Below are positions 1-10,634 of a stretch of DNA of 64,000 nucleotides, one piece after another. The position numbers and the translations under genes are program-made. Origin of the DNA: Zeimonas sp044507525 (lineage in GTDB: Bacteria > Pseudomonadota > Gammaproteobacteria > Burkholderiales > Burkholderiaceae_E); NCBI GenBank assembly GCA_044507525.1, contig JBIQJM010000001.1, positions 1 to 64,000 on the forward strand, written 5' to 3'. Each line of letters opens with the position of its first letter. Within the stretch, counting starts at the first letter, position 1. A model generated the notes under the pieces. It saw only the letters and a program-made list of their open reading frames with translations. It ran no database searches and was not told where the DNA came from.

Positions 1-7
1 CGGTGGG

Positions 8-122
8 CAAGTCGTGTTCGACGCTGTGACGGTGACGGCACGTGCACCGCAAAACTCCCGTTCTCCGGCACATCCGGCGCGCAGCGAAGCAGGCGTGCGC
101 GAAGGCACCCGGAAAGCGGGCG
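8..122. repeat. Dispersed intergenic repeat, copy A
   Basis: This stretch aligns with 62625-62740 in the same orientation. A hand alignment gives about 18 differences, including one 1-base gap, over roughly 115 positions, which is about 84% identity. Shared landmarks are the word GTCGTGTTCGACGC near the left end and GCGAAGC/GGCGTGCGCGAA near the right end. Similarity may run to base 1 and beyond the window edge. Neither copy lies in a gene I recognise. A short perfect hairpin with GCGTGGC/GCCACGC arms follows at 162-176, and the same arms occur just before copy B. The rest of 123-243, up to the livF stop, shows nothing I can name. Confidence 0.75.
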
Positions 123-243
123 AGATCGACGAAGCGTGTTCCAGCGCGCGTCGGCCGATCGGCGTGGCCGCCACGCATTCGAAACCACCGCACCAAGACA
201 GCTCGACGACCCGACTCCATCGCGGCGCCCGCGCGTCCCGGCA

Positions 244-954
244 TCAAGCCACCGCGAGGAAGCGCTGCACTTGCGGATCGTCCGCGATGCGCTGCGTGCT
301 GCCTTCGTAGACGATGCGCCCCTTCTGCAGGATGTAGCCGCGCCTTGCGTGCCGCAGCGCGAAGCGCACGCTCTGGTCGGTGAAGAGGATCGTCGTCGTC
401 TCGGCCAGGCGGTCGATCAGCACGCCGATCTGCTGCACGATGACCGGCGCGAGACCCTCGTTGGGCTCGTCGAGCAGCAGCAGCCGCGGCTCGCCGGCGA
501 GCGCGCGGGCGATCGCGAGCATCTGCTGCTGGCCGCCCGACAGCGTCGCGCCGTCCTGGTTGCGCACCTCGGCGAGCATCGGAAACTCGTCGAAGATGCG
601 CTCGATCGGCCAGCGCCGCTCGCGCTGCGGCCGCACCGGTGCGGCCACCTCGAGGTTCTCGACCACGGTGAGCCCGGCGAAGATGCGGCGGTCTTCGGGC
701 ACCAGCGCCAGCCCGCGACGCGCGATCCGGTGCGCGGGCATGCGCTCGATCGACTCGCCTTCGAAGCGCACGCTGCCGCGCCGCGACGGCGTGAGCCCCG
801 CGATGCTGTTCAGCGTGGTGCTCTTGCCGGCGCCGTTGCGCCCCAGCAGGCAGACCACCTCGCCGGCCTCGACCCGCAGGCTGACGCCCTGCAGCGCATG
901 ACTCTCGCCGTAGTACGTGTGCATCGCGTCGACGACGAGCATCGGGCGATCCAT
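244..954 (-). CDS. livF: Branched-chain amino acid-type ABC transporter ATPase LivF
   Basis: This is one of two cytoplasmic ATPases driving a HAAT-family importer. The 236-residue product has Walker A GRNGAGKST near residue 40, signature LSGGQQQML and Walker B LLLLDEPNEGLAP, the last being typical of LivF. I place the start at the ATG beginning MDRPMLVVDA because AAGGAG lies just upstream; the ORF extends further but that part lacks family similarity. It is the last gene of a leftward operon of binding protein, livH, livM, livG and livF, 58 bases after livG. The substrate could be a branched-chain or aromatic amino acid or another small carboxylate; the ATPase does not decide this. Confidence 0.93.
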   Translation of the reverse strand: MDRPMLVVDAMHTYYGESHALQGVSLRVEAGEVVCLLGRNGAGKSTTLNSIAGLTPSRRGSVRFEGESIERMPAHRIARRGLALVPEDRRIFAGLTVVENLEVAAPVRPQRERRWPIERIFDEFPMLAEVRNQDGATLSGGQQQMLAIARALAGEPRLLLLDEPNEGLAPVIVQQIGVLIDRLAETTTILFTDQSVRFALRHARRGYILQKGRIVYEGSTQRIADDPQVQRFLAVA

Positions 955-1012
955 TCCGTGCTCCTTGTCCACGCAGTTCCTCCCGGCATGCGCCCGGCTC
1001 ACGAGCGGATCC

Positions 1013-1768
1013 TCAGTGTTCCTCGCCGAGATACGCCTCGCGCACCTGCGGGCTGGCACGGATCTCCTCGACGCTGCCCGCGGCAAGCACGGCGCCGCGG
1101 TGCAGGACGACGATGCGATCGGCCAGCCCGAACACGACCTCCATGTCGTGCTCGGTGATCAGGAAGGTGTACTGCGTCGCTTCGGCGAGTTGCCGCACCA
1201 GCGCGACGACGGCGCGCGTTTCGTCGGGCGTCATGCCGGCGGTGGGCTCGTCGAGCAGCACCAGGCGCGGACGCGTCGCCAGCACGATCGCGATCTCGAG
1301 CAGCCGCTTGTCGCCGTAGCTCAGCGTTCCGGCGCGCGCGGAGGCGAGCGCGCCGAGCCCCAGCCGATCGAGCAGCGCGTCGGCTTCCTCGTGCAGCGCG
1401 CGGTCGGCCGCGACGCGCGAAAACAGGCGCATTGCCCTGCCGTGCAGCGCAGTGAGCGCGACCTCCACGTTCTCGCGCGCGGAAAGCTCGGGAAAGACGT
1501 TGGTGATCTGGAAGGAGCGCGAGATGCCGAGCCGGCTGATCTCGTGCGGCGCCATGCCGGTGACGTCGCGCCCGTCGAAGACGACGGTTCCGCTCGTCGG
1601 CTGCATGCGTCCCGACAGCAGGTTGTAGAAGGTGGTCTTGCCGGCGCCGTTCGGCCCGATCAGCGCGACCGTCTCGTGCGCCCGGACGTCGAGGTCGACG
1701 CCGTCGACTGCATGCACGCCGCCGAAGCGCTTCGACAGCCCCCGCACCGAGAGCAGCGGCTCGCTCAT
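1013..1768 (-). CDS. livG: Branched-chain amino acid-type ABC transporter ATPase LivG
   Basis: This is the second ATPase of the importer, 251 residues. Walker A GPNGAGKTT is near residue 37, a signature-like LSYGDKRLLEIA follows, and Walker B reads LVLLDEPTAGM. The Y in place of G in the signature and the NVFPELSARENV segment after SFQ are usual in LivG. The ATG overlaps the livM stop by four bases (ATGA), so translation is probably coupled. The C-terminal YLGEEH ending matches the family. The role follows from the family; the substrate is unknown. Confidence 0.93.
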   Translation of the reverse strand: MSEPLLSVRGLSKRFGGVHAVDGVDLDVRAHETVALIGPNGAGKTTFYNLLSGRMQPTSGTVVFDGRDVTGMAPHEISRLGISRSFQITNVFPELSARENVEVALTALHGRAMRLFSRVAADRALHEEADALLDRLGLGALASARAGTLSYGDKRLLEIAIVLATRPRLVLLDEPTAGMTPDETRAVVALVRQLAEATQYTFLITEHDMEVVFGLADRIVVLHRGAVLAAGSVEEIRASPQVREAYLGEEH

Positions 1769-2772
1769 CGCTGCCTCGCGAAGCGGTCGAGGATCGTTCC
1801 GAAGATCCCGCGACGGAAGAAGATGACGAGCACGGCCAGGACGATCCCGAGGAAGAGCATCCAGTGCTGCGTGTACGTCGTGATCCACGTCTCGAGCAGC
1901 ACGAAGATCGCCGCGCCGAAGAAGGGTCCGAGAAAGTGCCCTGCGCCGCCGAGGATCGTCATCAGCACCGGCTGCGCCGACTGCGTCCAGTGCACCATGT
2001 CGGGGTTCGCCACGCGATTGAACGGCGCGAACAGCGCGCCCGCGAGCCCGGCGAAGGTGCCCGCGACGATGAACGCGATCAGCCGGTGCCGGCGCACGTC
2101 GACGCCGCAGAACGCGACCCGCTCGGCGTTCTGGCGGATCGCGACGAGCAGCAGGCCGAAGGGCGATCGCACGATCCGGTACAGCACGAGGGCGGCAACG
2201 GCGACGACGACGAGCACGACGCGGTAGTACACCGCGGGATCGGCGAGCTGCAGGTCCAGCCCCAGGCCGAAGCTGCCGAGCGGAAAGCCTGCGATGCCGT
2301 CGCTGCCGTTCGTGAGGCTGCGCCATTGATGCACGATCGCGTAGACCATCATGCCGAAGGCGAGCGTGAGCATAGCGAAATAGACTTCGTCGAGGCGCAC
2401 GCAGAAGGCGCCGATCACCCACGCGAGCAGCGCGGCAACGACCATCGCGACGGCGACGACGGCGACGAGCGGCCAGCCGAAGTGCAGCAGCAGGAGCGCC
2501 GACGCATACGCGCCGGCGCCGAAGAAGGCGGCGTGGCCGAACGACAGCATGCCGCCGTAGCCGAAGATCAGGTTGAAGCTCGCCGCGAACAGGCCCATCA
2601 GCAGGATCCGCGTCGCGACGAACACGTAGAAGTACGGCACCCACGTCGGCAGCAGCCACAACGCGACCAGCAGCACGGCGAGCAGCACGCCGATCGCGGC
2701 GGCGCGCGCACCGCCTGCACGCGGCGCATCGGCGGCCGACGCGGGCACCGCTTCGCCTGCAGGCGCCGTCAC
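1765..2772 (-). CDS. livM: Branched-chain amino acid-type ABC transporter permease LivM
   Basis: This is an inner-membrane permease of the HAAT family, 335 residues from a GTG start. The GTG at 2772 overlaps the livH stop as GTGA and puts a short Ala/Gly/Pro-rich N-terminus before the first membrane helix (AAAIGVLLAVLLVALWLL). About nine or ten hydrophobic segments follow, with the LivM hallmarks FNLIFGYGGMLSFGHAAFFG near residue 70 and a GGAGHFLGPFFGA loop near the end. The open frame continues upstream through livH but that part is a shadow. It forms the transmembrane pore with LivH. Confidence 0.92.
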   Translation of the reverse strand: MTAPAGEAVPASAADAPRAGGARAAAIGVLLAVLLVALWLLPTWVPYFYVFVATRILLMGLFAASFNLIFGYGGMLSFGHAAFFGAGAYASALLLLHFGWPLVAVVAVAMVVAALLAWVIGAFCVRLDEVYFAMLTLAFGMMVYAIVHQWRSLTNGSDGIAGFPLGSFGLGLDLQLADPAVYYRVVLVVVAVAALVLYRIVRSPFGLLLVAIRQNAERVAFCGVDVRRHRLIAFIVAGTFAGLAGALFAPFNRVANPDMVHWTQSAQPVLMTILGGAGHFLGPFFGAAIFVLLETWITTYTQHWMLFLGIVLAVLVIFFRRGIFGTILDRFARQR

Positions 2773-3635
2773 GCCGCCCTCCTGCCCATCAGCCCGCGCG
2801 GGCGCAGCAGCAGCACCAGCGCCATGCCGAGGTAGGGCAGCACGAGGTTGATCTGCGGCAGGTAGCGCCCGCCGAAGCCGTAGATCGCACCGAGCACCAG
2901 CGCGCCGAGCAGCGTCCCCGGGAAGCTGCCGAGACCGCCGATGACGACGACGATGAATGCATCGATGATGATGCGATCGCCCATGCCCGGCGCGATCGCC
3001 CGGATCGGCGCCGCGACGACGCCCGCCGCACCGGCCATCCACGCGCCGAGCGCGAAGACGCCGGTGATCACGCGGGGCACGTCGATGCCGATCCCTTCGG
3101 CCATCCGCCGATCGATCGCCGCGGCACGGACGACCCGACCGGCGCGCGTGCGCACGAAGAACAGCCAGAGCGCGAGCATCGCGACGATCGCCGCGCCCAT
3201 CACGAAGAAACTGTAGACGGGATAGGTGATGCCGAAGATCGCGACCGTGCCGCGCAGCGACGGCGGCGGGGCGACGACGTGGATGCCCGGTCCCCAGGCG
3301 ACGCGCACCGCGTCGTCGATGACCAGCAGCAGCGCGAAGGTGACGAGCAGGCTGTCGGAGACGTCGCGCCCGTAGACCTGGCGCAGCACGATGCGCTCGA
3401 GCGCGATCGCGATCACGGCGACCGCCAGCGGCGCGAGCACCAGCGCGGGCCAGAACGGCATCCCGAGGTACCCGACCACGGTGTAGGTGAAGTACGCGCC
3501 CAGCATGTACAGCCCGCCGTGCGCGAAATTGATGATGTTCAGGACGCCGAAGACGATGTTCAGTCCGACGGCGATGACGAACAGCAGCAGCCCGATCTCG
3601 AGGCTGTTCAGCAGCGCGGCGAGGATCCCCTGCAT
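2769..3635 (-). CDS. livH: Branched-chain amino acid-type ABC transporter permease LivH
   Basis: This is the partner permease, 288 residues, about eight membrane segments. It carries the typical LivH stretch GLNIVFGVLNIINFAHGG near residue 25 and GGLGSFPGTLLGALVLG near residue 235. The ATG at 3635 follows the binding-protein gene by 77 bases, a gap filled by very GC-rich palindromes that may lower expression of the membrane genes relative to the binding protein. Its stop overlaps livM. Confidence 0.93.
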   Translation of the reverse strand: MQGILAALLNSLEIGLLLFVIAVGLNIVFGVLNIINFAHGGLYMLGAYFTYTVVGYLGMPFWPALVLAPLAVAVIAIALERIVLRQVYGRDVSDSLLVTFALLLVIDDAVRVAWGPGIHVVAPPPSLRGTVAIFGITYPVYSFFVMGAAIVAMLALWLFFVRTRAGRVVRAAAIDRRMAEGIGIDVPRVITGVFALGAWMAGAAGVVAAPIRAIAPGMGDRIIIDAFIVVVIGGLGSFPGTLLGALVLGAIYGFGGRYLPQINLVLPYLGMALVLLLRPRGLMGRRAA

Positions 3636-3651
3636 GCGAGCGGTCGACTCA

Positions 3652-3695
3652 GCCGGCGCGCGCGCGCCGGCCGGCAGGAGGCACGGCGCGCGCCG
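3652..3695 (-). terminator. GC-rich palindromes between binding protein and livH (possible attenuator)
   Basis: A perfect 20-base palindrome (GCCGGCGCGC and its complement) spans 3652-3671, and a 12-base palindrome CGGCGCGCGCCG spans 3684-3695. Both lie between the binding-protein stop and the livH start on the same transcript. No run of T follows, so a classical intrinsic terminator is not shown. A partial terminator or an mRNA-stabilising hairpin that keeps the binding protein in excess is plausible. Confidence 0.4.
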
Positions 3696-3712
3696 GGCGG
3701 GTCAACGGGCGA

Positions 3713-4978
3713 TCAGAGCTTGCAGCCGGTTTGCGCCGCGGGCGGCGTGACTTCCTCGCCCTTGAAGGTGCGCATCGAATCGAGCATGCGCACCTTGTAG
3801 TCGGCGTCGAAGGCCCCGAGCTTGCCCCAGGTCGGCCCGACCACCGCCTGGTGATCCTCGGCGCGGATGGTCAGCGTGCCGTTCGGCGCATCGAAGGAAA
3901 GACCGGCGAGCGCTTTCGCCACCGCCGCGCCGTCCGTGCTGCCCGCCTTCTCCATCGCCGCCTTGTACAGGTACAGGGCCGCGTACGCGCCTTCGGCGTT
4001 GTAGCTGGGCGGCGCCTTGTAGCGTTCGAAGTACGCCTTGACGAAGGCGTCGTTGATCGGGTTGCGGTGCGCGCCGAACCAGTAGCGCGTGCCTGCCCAG
4101 ACGCCTTGCGGCATCTGCTCGCCGAGCGCCGACAGCACCTCGACCGCCGCGCCGAGCGTGAGCAGCACCTCGTACTTCTGCTCGAAGAAGCCGAGGTTCT
4201 GCGCCTGGCGGATGAAGTTGACGAGGTCGCCGCCCCACAGCGAGATCAGCACGCCGTCGGGCTTGCTCTGCATCACGCTGTTGATGAACGGAACGAAGTC
4301 CTCGGCGCCGAAGCGCGGGAAGGCGACCTCCTGCATCAGCTCGACGTCGGGCTTGCGCTGCTTCAGGTACTTGCCGAAGTACTCCCACGACTGGTGGCCG
4401 AACGCGTAGTCGGGACCGATCGTCGTCCACCGCTTCGCCCCGCTCTCGGCGGCGATCTGCGCGGCCGCGCCCATGTTCTGGTTGACGTTGACGCTGACGC
4501 GATAGGTATACGCATTGCAAAGCTTGCCGGTCACGTCCGGGGAGGCGGCATGGGTGATGAGGAAGGGCTTGCGCAACTCGGGGACGATCGGCGTCAGTCC
4601 GTTGGCGACGCCCGAGCTGTCGAGCCCCAGCAGCGCGTCGGCGCCGCCCTGGAACACGAGCTTGCGCGCCGCCTGGATCGCGACGTCGACCTTGCCCTGC
4701 CCGTCTTCGAGCGCGAACTGCACCTGCCTGCCGAGGATCCCTCCCTTGCCGTTGATCTCGTCGGCGGCGAGCTCGACGCCCTGCCGGGCGAACTCCCCGT
4801 AGGCCGCCGCACTGCCCGACATGATGTAGATGGCGCCGAAACGGATCGGCTTGTCCCCCTGCTGCGCCTGGGCTGCCGGCGCGAGCGCGACGAGCGCCGC
4901 GCAGGCGGCAGCCGCGGTGGCGATTCGGGCGGCGCTTCGCGAAGGCGACGCGAACAGGCGCAGGCTGGCGCGGTGCAT
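3713..4978 (-). CDS. Periplasmic substrate-binding protein of HAAT-type ABC importer
   Basis: This 421-residue exported protein belongs to the Peripla_BP_6 (leucine-binding-like) family. An N-terminal signal peptide (arginines, then AAAACAALVALAPAAQAQ) is followed by IRFGAIYIMSGSAAAYG, the usual first strand and ligand-binding loop. Later family landmarks are ADEINGKGGILGR and GPDYAFGHQSW. I chose the ATG at 4978 because GAGGAG lies 5-10 bases upstream; a longer ORF to 5209 begins with sequence that is not a signal peptide. It is the first gene of the liv-like operon. Ligand identity cannot be read from the sequence; branched-chain amino acids, aromatic acids or amides are all possible. Confidence 0.9.
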   Translation of the reverse strand: MHRASLRLFASPSRSAARIATAAAACAALVALAPAAQAQQGDKPIRFGAIYIMSGSAAAYGEFARQGVELAADEINGKGGILGRQVQFALEDGQGKVDVAIQAARKLVFQGGADALLGLDSSGVANGLTPIVPELRKPFLITHAASPDVTGKLCNAYTYRVSVNVNQNMGAAAQIAAESGAKRWTTIGPDYAFGHQSWEYFGKYLKQRKPDVELMQEVAFPRFGAEDFVPFINSVMQSKPDGVLISLWGGDLVNFIRQAQNLGFFEQKYEVLLTLGAAVEVLSALGEQMPQGVWAGTRYWFGAHRNPINDAFVKAYFERYKAPPSYNAEGAYAALYLYKAAMEKAGSTDGAAVAKALAGLSFDAPNGTLTIRAEDHQAVVGPTWGKLGAFDADYKVRMLDSMRTFKGEEVTPPAAQTGCKL

Positions 4979-5181
4979 CTCGGCTCCTCGCATTCCGGTT
5001 GTGGCCTCGGCCACCATAAACGCGATGTCGCCGGCCGGGGCCATCGCCGGCATCGGGAAGGGGGTCTTGGGCTTTGCTGCGGCCAATCGCACGGCGACAG
5101 CGACCTGGCGCACAATTCCCTCGACGACGCCCGACCCGGCGAGCGCATCGCACCCACGCACCGACCGCTTTCGGCCGCACA

Positions 5182-5207
5182 CTGGAAATCCTCGATGCAC
5201 CCCATAC
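5182..5207 (+). promoter_or_regulatory. Sigma-32-like heat-shock promoter for hsp20-lon
   Basis: CTGGAAA at 5182-5188, one mismatch from the CTTGAAA -35 consensus, is followed after 11 bases by CCCCATAC at 5200-5207, matching the CCCCATnT -10 consensus. The site lies 26 bases before the hsp20 start. The spacer is at the short end of the accepted range. The match to a specialised consensus directly before two classical heat-shock genes makes the call plausible. The remaining upstream gap (4979-5181) must also hold the divergent promoter of the binding-protein gene, which I cannot pinpoint. Confidence 0.6.
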
Positions 5208-5232
5208 ATGACCTGCCAGAGATGACGATCCG

Positions 5233-5630
5233 ATGAGACGAGACGATTCCCCCGACTGGATGTGGGCCGACGCGATCGCCGCGCTCGGACGCGTCGAACG
5301 CCTGCACCGGCAGTTCTTCCAGCCGCGCCAGGCGCGCACGCCGACCTGGGAGCCGCCGGTCGACGTCCTCGAGAACGAGCGCGAGGTGCTGATCTACGTC
5401 GCCCTGCCGGGCGTCGACGCGCGCGAGGTGCAGGCGGTGATCGACGGCGCCGTGCTGGTCGTCGCCGGACGCCGCGTGCTGCCGCAGCAGCTCGGCAGTG
5501 CCGTGATCCATCGGCTCGAGCTTCCGCAGGGCCGCTTCGAGCGCCGCGTTCCGCTGCCGCCGGGACGCTATGCGGGCGTGAGCGTCACCTCGGAGCACGG
5601 ATGTCTCGTCATCAGTCTGCAGAAGAGCCC

Positions 5631-5634
<4 letters not shown>
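5233..5634 (+). CDS. Hsp20/alpha-crystallin family small heat-shock protein
   Basis: This is a 133-residue ATP-independent holdase that binds unfolding proteins. The alpha-crystallin domain runs from about residue 40 (WEPPVDVLENEREVLIYVALPG) to the end, with the conserved PGV and an RVPLPPGRY strand corresponding to the family's R-x-x-LP region. The C-terminal IxI anchor is not evident; the protein ends VISLQKSP. Its stop overlaps the lon start by four bases (ATGA), so the two heat-shock proteins are probably made together. Confidence 0.88.
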
Positions 5635-8099
<2,465 letters not shown>

Positions 8100-8159
8100 G
8101 GCGCGCGCCGAGGATGGACGCAGCCGGGGCACGCGGCGCGCGTTCCGGCACGCCGGCGC

Positions 8160-8447
8160 TCAGGCCGTGGGGCGCTGCTCGAAGTGCGCGGGAATCTCCT
8201 GCGACGCGGCGAGCGCCTCCTCGACCGCGACGTGGTCGACGCGCGCGGCGCGCGGGCCGCGCCGCGCCCACGCGAGCAGCTCTTCGACCGCCCGCGCATC
8301 GCCGTGCACCAGCGCCTCGACGGTGCCGTCGCTGCGGTTGCGCACCCAGCCGCCCAGCGCGCGCAGGCGCGCCTCGTCGGCGAGCGACGCGCGAAAGCCC
8401 ACGCCCTGCACGAGACCGCGAATCCGCAACCGCCGGGTGATCTTCAT
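8160..8447 (-). CDS. acyP: Acylphosphatase
   Basis: This 95-residue enzyme hydrolyses acyl phosphates such as acetyl phosphate and carbamoyl phosphate. Both signature motifs are present: RIRGLVQGVGFRASLAD, with the phosphate-binding arginine, and GGWVRNRSDGTVEALVHG, with the catalytic asparagine. The ATG at 8447 gives the usual family length; an upstream in-frame ATG would add a 28-residue tail without similarity. It is divergent from the ribbon-helix-helix gene. Confidence 0.93.
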   Translation of the reverse strand: MKITRRLRIRGLVQGVGFRASLADEARLRALGGWVRNRSDGTVEALVHGDARAVEELLAWARRGPRAARVDHVAVEEALAASQEIPAHFEQRPTA

Positions 8448-8558
8448 CGCGCGATGGTCGCGCGCGCACGCGGTGCGCGCAAGCCCGCGCCGGCCGTAAC
8501 TCGCGTCCATGCACATCCGATTAAAATGCAATGATCACCAACGAGAGCTCGACCGCGG

Positions 8559-8747
8559 ATGGAACGCAAGACCGCGCGCCTGACGGTGCTGATAGACCCG
8601 GCGAAGAAGAAGGCCTTCGAGAACCTGTGCGCGCGGCAGGACGTCACGCCTTCGCAGGTCGTGCGCCAGCTGATCCGCGACTACCTCGCGCAGCACGGCG
8701 TCAGCTATCGCACGCAGCCCGGCGTGTCGAACCCGAAGGTGAAGTAG
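8559..8747 (+). CDS. Ribbon-helix-helix (CopG/Arc-like) DNA-binding protein
   Basis: The 62-residue product starts MERKTARLTVLIDPAKKKAFENL, a short beta ribbon followed by a helix, then TPSQVVRQLIRDYLAQHG as the second helix. This is the ribbon-helix-helix fold used by CopG/Arc repressors and some antitoxins. The sequence is basic and ends in a flexible tail. No toxin gene lies alongside, so a free-standing regulator is more likely than an antitoxin. Its target is unknown. Confidence 0.75.
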   Translation: MERKTARLTVLIDPAKKKAFENLCARQDVTPSQVVRQLIRDYLAQHGVSYRTQPGVSNPKVK

Positions 8748-8774
8748 CGCGGTACGGCGTCGAACGCGAGCCGG

Positions 8775-10529
8775 CTACGCGTCGGGCGGCGGCTGCGAGA
8801 AGAACCGCCGGCTCGTGCGCAGCACGGCCTGCGCGGTCTCGCTGAGCACGGTCTGGCGACCTACCGTCGTGGTGGGAGAGTCGTCGCCGGCGATCCCTCG
8901 CGACGCCTCGATCGCGTCGGCCAGGTCGTCGAAGAAGTGGTCGCGCCCGACGAGTTCGATCAGGCCGCCCCGCTCGAGCTTGCCGCGCACGCGCGCATTG
9001 GCGCCGCTGAGCATCACCGTCACGCCGCGGCGGCGCAGGTCGGTGACGACCTCCTCGAGCGTCTGCAGCCCGGTCTCGTCGATGAACGGCACCCAGCCGA
9101 GGCGCACGATCAGCACGCGCGGGTCGGTGCGCGTACTCGCGAGCGCGCGCTCGAAGTTCTCCGCCGCGCCGAAGAAGAAGGGCCCGTCGATCGAATAGAC
9201 GAGCACCCCCGGCGGCAGCTGCTGGAAGCCGCGGTGCGCGAATTCCTGGTGCAGCTCCTGGTGCGTGACGTTCTGCACCTCGACGCTCGACGCCATCCGG
9301 CGCAGGAAGTGCAGCGTCGCCAGGATGACGCCGATGTTCACCGCGACGACGAGGTCGGCGAACACGGTGAGCCCGAAGGTGACGAGCAGGATGACGACGT
9401 CCGCGGCCGGCGCGCGGCGCACCATCTTCGCGAAGTGCTTCACCTCGCTCATGTTCCAGGCGACGACGAACAGGATCGCGGCGAGCGCGGCGAGCGGCAC
9501 GTGCACCGCCAGCGGCGCGAGGACGAGCACGATGGCCAGCAGCGTCAGCGAGTGCACGATGCCGGAGATCGGACTCGTGCCGCCGTTGCGGATGTTGGTC
9601 GCCGTGCGCGCGATCGCGCCGGTGGCGGCGAAGCCGCCGAACAGCGGCGCCGCCAGGTTGGCGATGCCCTGCCCGACCAGTTCCTGGTTCGAGTCGTGCC
9701 GCGTCCCCGCCATCCCGTCGGCGACCACCGCCGACAGCAGCGACTCGATCGCCCCGAGCATCGCGATGGTGAAGGCCGGACCGATCAGCTCGATCATCCG
9801 CGCGGCGGTGATCTCGGGCAGGCGCAGCTCCGGCAGCCCGAGCGGGATGCCGCCGAAGGCGCTGCCGATCGTGACGACGCCGTCGAAGCGGAACAGCGCC
9901 TGTACGATCGTGGCGAAGACGAGCGCGATCAGCGGACCGGGCACGCGCGCGAGCCGGGGGATGCGGTTGCCGAACACGACGAGCGCCAGCGACGCGACCG
10001 CCAGCAGCGTCGTCACGAGGTGCAGCTGCGGCAGCGCCTGCAGCAGCTGCCACAGCTTCTCGTGGAAGTGGTCGCCCTCGACCGGCGGCAGCCCGAAGAA
10101 GTCCTTCCACTGCCCGACGAAGATGATGACGGCGATGCCCGAGGTGAAGCCGACGATGACCGGATCGGGGATGAACTTGATGATCGCGCCCATGCGCGCG
10201 ACGCCGAGCAGAAGCAGCATCGCGCCGGCCATCATCGTCGCGATCTGCAGCCCGTCGATGCCGTAGCGCGCCGTGATCGCGGCGAGGATCACGATGAAGG
10301 CGCCGGTGGGCCCGGCGATCTGCACGCGGCTGCCGCCGAGCACCGCCACGAGGAAGCCGGCGACGATCGACGTGTAGATGCCCTGCTCCGGCTTGGCGCC
10401 GGAGGCGATCGCGAAGGCCATCGCGAGCGGCAGTGCGACGACGCCTACGATGGCGCCGGAAACGATGTTCGGGATCCAGTGCTCACGGCGCAGGAGGCCG
10501 GCCCTGCGCGCTTCGAGCAGTGCGATCAT
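8775..10529 (-). CDS. SulP-family anion transporter with C-terminal STAS domain
   Basis: This 584-residue inner-membrane carrier moves sulfate, bicarbonate or dicarboxylates. Residues 10-420 contain about 10-12 membrane segments with the SulP landmarks LPLAMAFAIASGAKPEQGIYTS and GPTGAFIVILA. A STAS domain (about residues 440-550, VLVYSIDGPFFFGAAENF, then FIDETGLQTLEEV) follows. It lies downstream of a YeeE/TsuA-type thiosulfate carrier on the same strand, which favours a sulfur anion, but the family alone does not settle the substrate. An operator-like inverted repeat covers its -10 box, so it probably has its own regulated promoter. Confidence 0.92.
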   Translation of the reverse strand: MIALLEARRAGLLRREHWIPNIVSGAIVGVVALPLAMAFAIASGAKPEQGIYTSIVAGFLVAVLGGSRVQIAGPTGAFIVILAAITARYGIDGLQIATMMAGAMLLLLGVARMGAIIKFIPDPVIVGFTSGIAVIIFVGQWKDFFGLPPVEGDHFHEKLWQLLQALPQLHLVTTLLAVASLALVVFGNRIPRLARVPGPLIALVFATIVQALFRFDGVVTIGSAFGGIPLGLPELRLPEITAARMIELIGPAFTIAMLGAIESLLSAVVADGMAGTRHDSNQELVGQGIANLAAPLFGGFAATGAIARTATNIRNGGTSPISGIVHSLTLLAIVLVLAPLAVHVPLAALAAILFVVAWNMSEVKHFAKMVRRAPAADVVILLVTFGLTVFADLVVAVNIGVILATLHFLRRMASSVEVQNVTHQELHQEFAHRGFQQLPPGVLVYSIDGPFFFGAAENFERALASTRTDPRVLIVRLGWVPFIDETGLQTLEEVVTDLRRRGVTVMLSGANARVRGKLERGGLIELVGRDHFFDDLADAIEASRGIAGDDSPTTTVGRQTVLSETAQAVLRTSRRFFSQPPPDA

Positions 10530-10561
10530 CGGCTTGGACTTTGCGGGGAGCGGTGCGGCTG

Positions 10562-10593
10562 GATGTGCTTCACATTATAACGCGAAGCACATC
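10562..10593 (-). promoter_or_regulatory. SulP promoter inside a 10-base inverted repeat (operator)
   Basis: GATGTGCTTC at 10562-10571 and its exact complement at 10584-10593 flank a 12-base centre containing a perfect TATAAT on the leftward strand (10574-10579 on the plus strand). That -10 box lies about 45 bases upstream of the SulP ATG. No good -35 hexamer is seen at 16-18 bases, as expected for an activator-dependent or repressor-covered promoter. The binding protein is unknown; the nearby LuxR-type and ribbon-helix-helix proteins are candidates. Confidence 0.6.
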
Positions 10594-10634
10594 GTTCGCC
10601 GGGTGCCGGCCGCGCCGACGGGGCAATTTCCACG

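Noticed and set aside
1..383. Small ORFs at the left end
   Set aside because: They overlap the dispersed repeat and livF, are arginine/alanine-rich and show no family features.
8559..8747. Antitoxin of a toxin-antitoxin pair
   Set aside because: The ribbon-helix-helix protein has no adjacent toxin-like gene; neighbours are acylphosphatase and a transporter.
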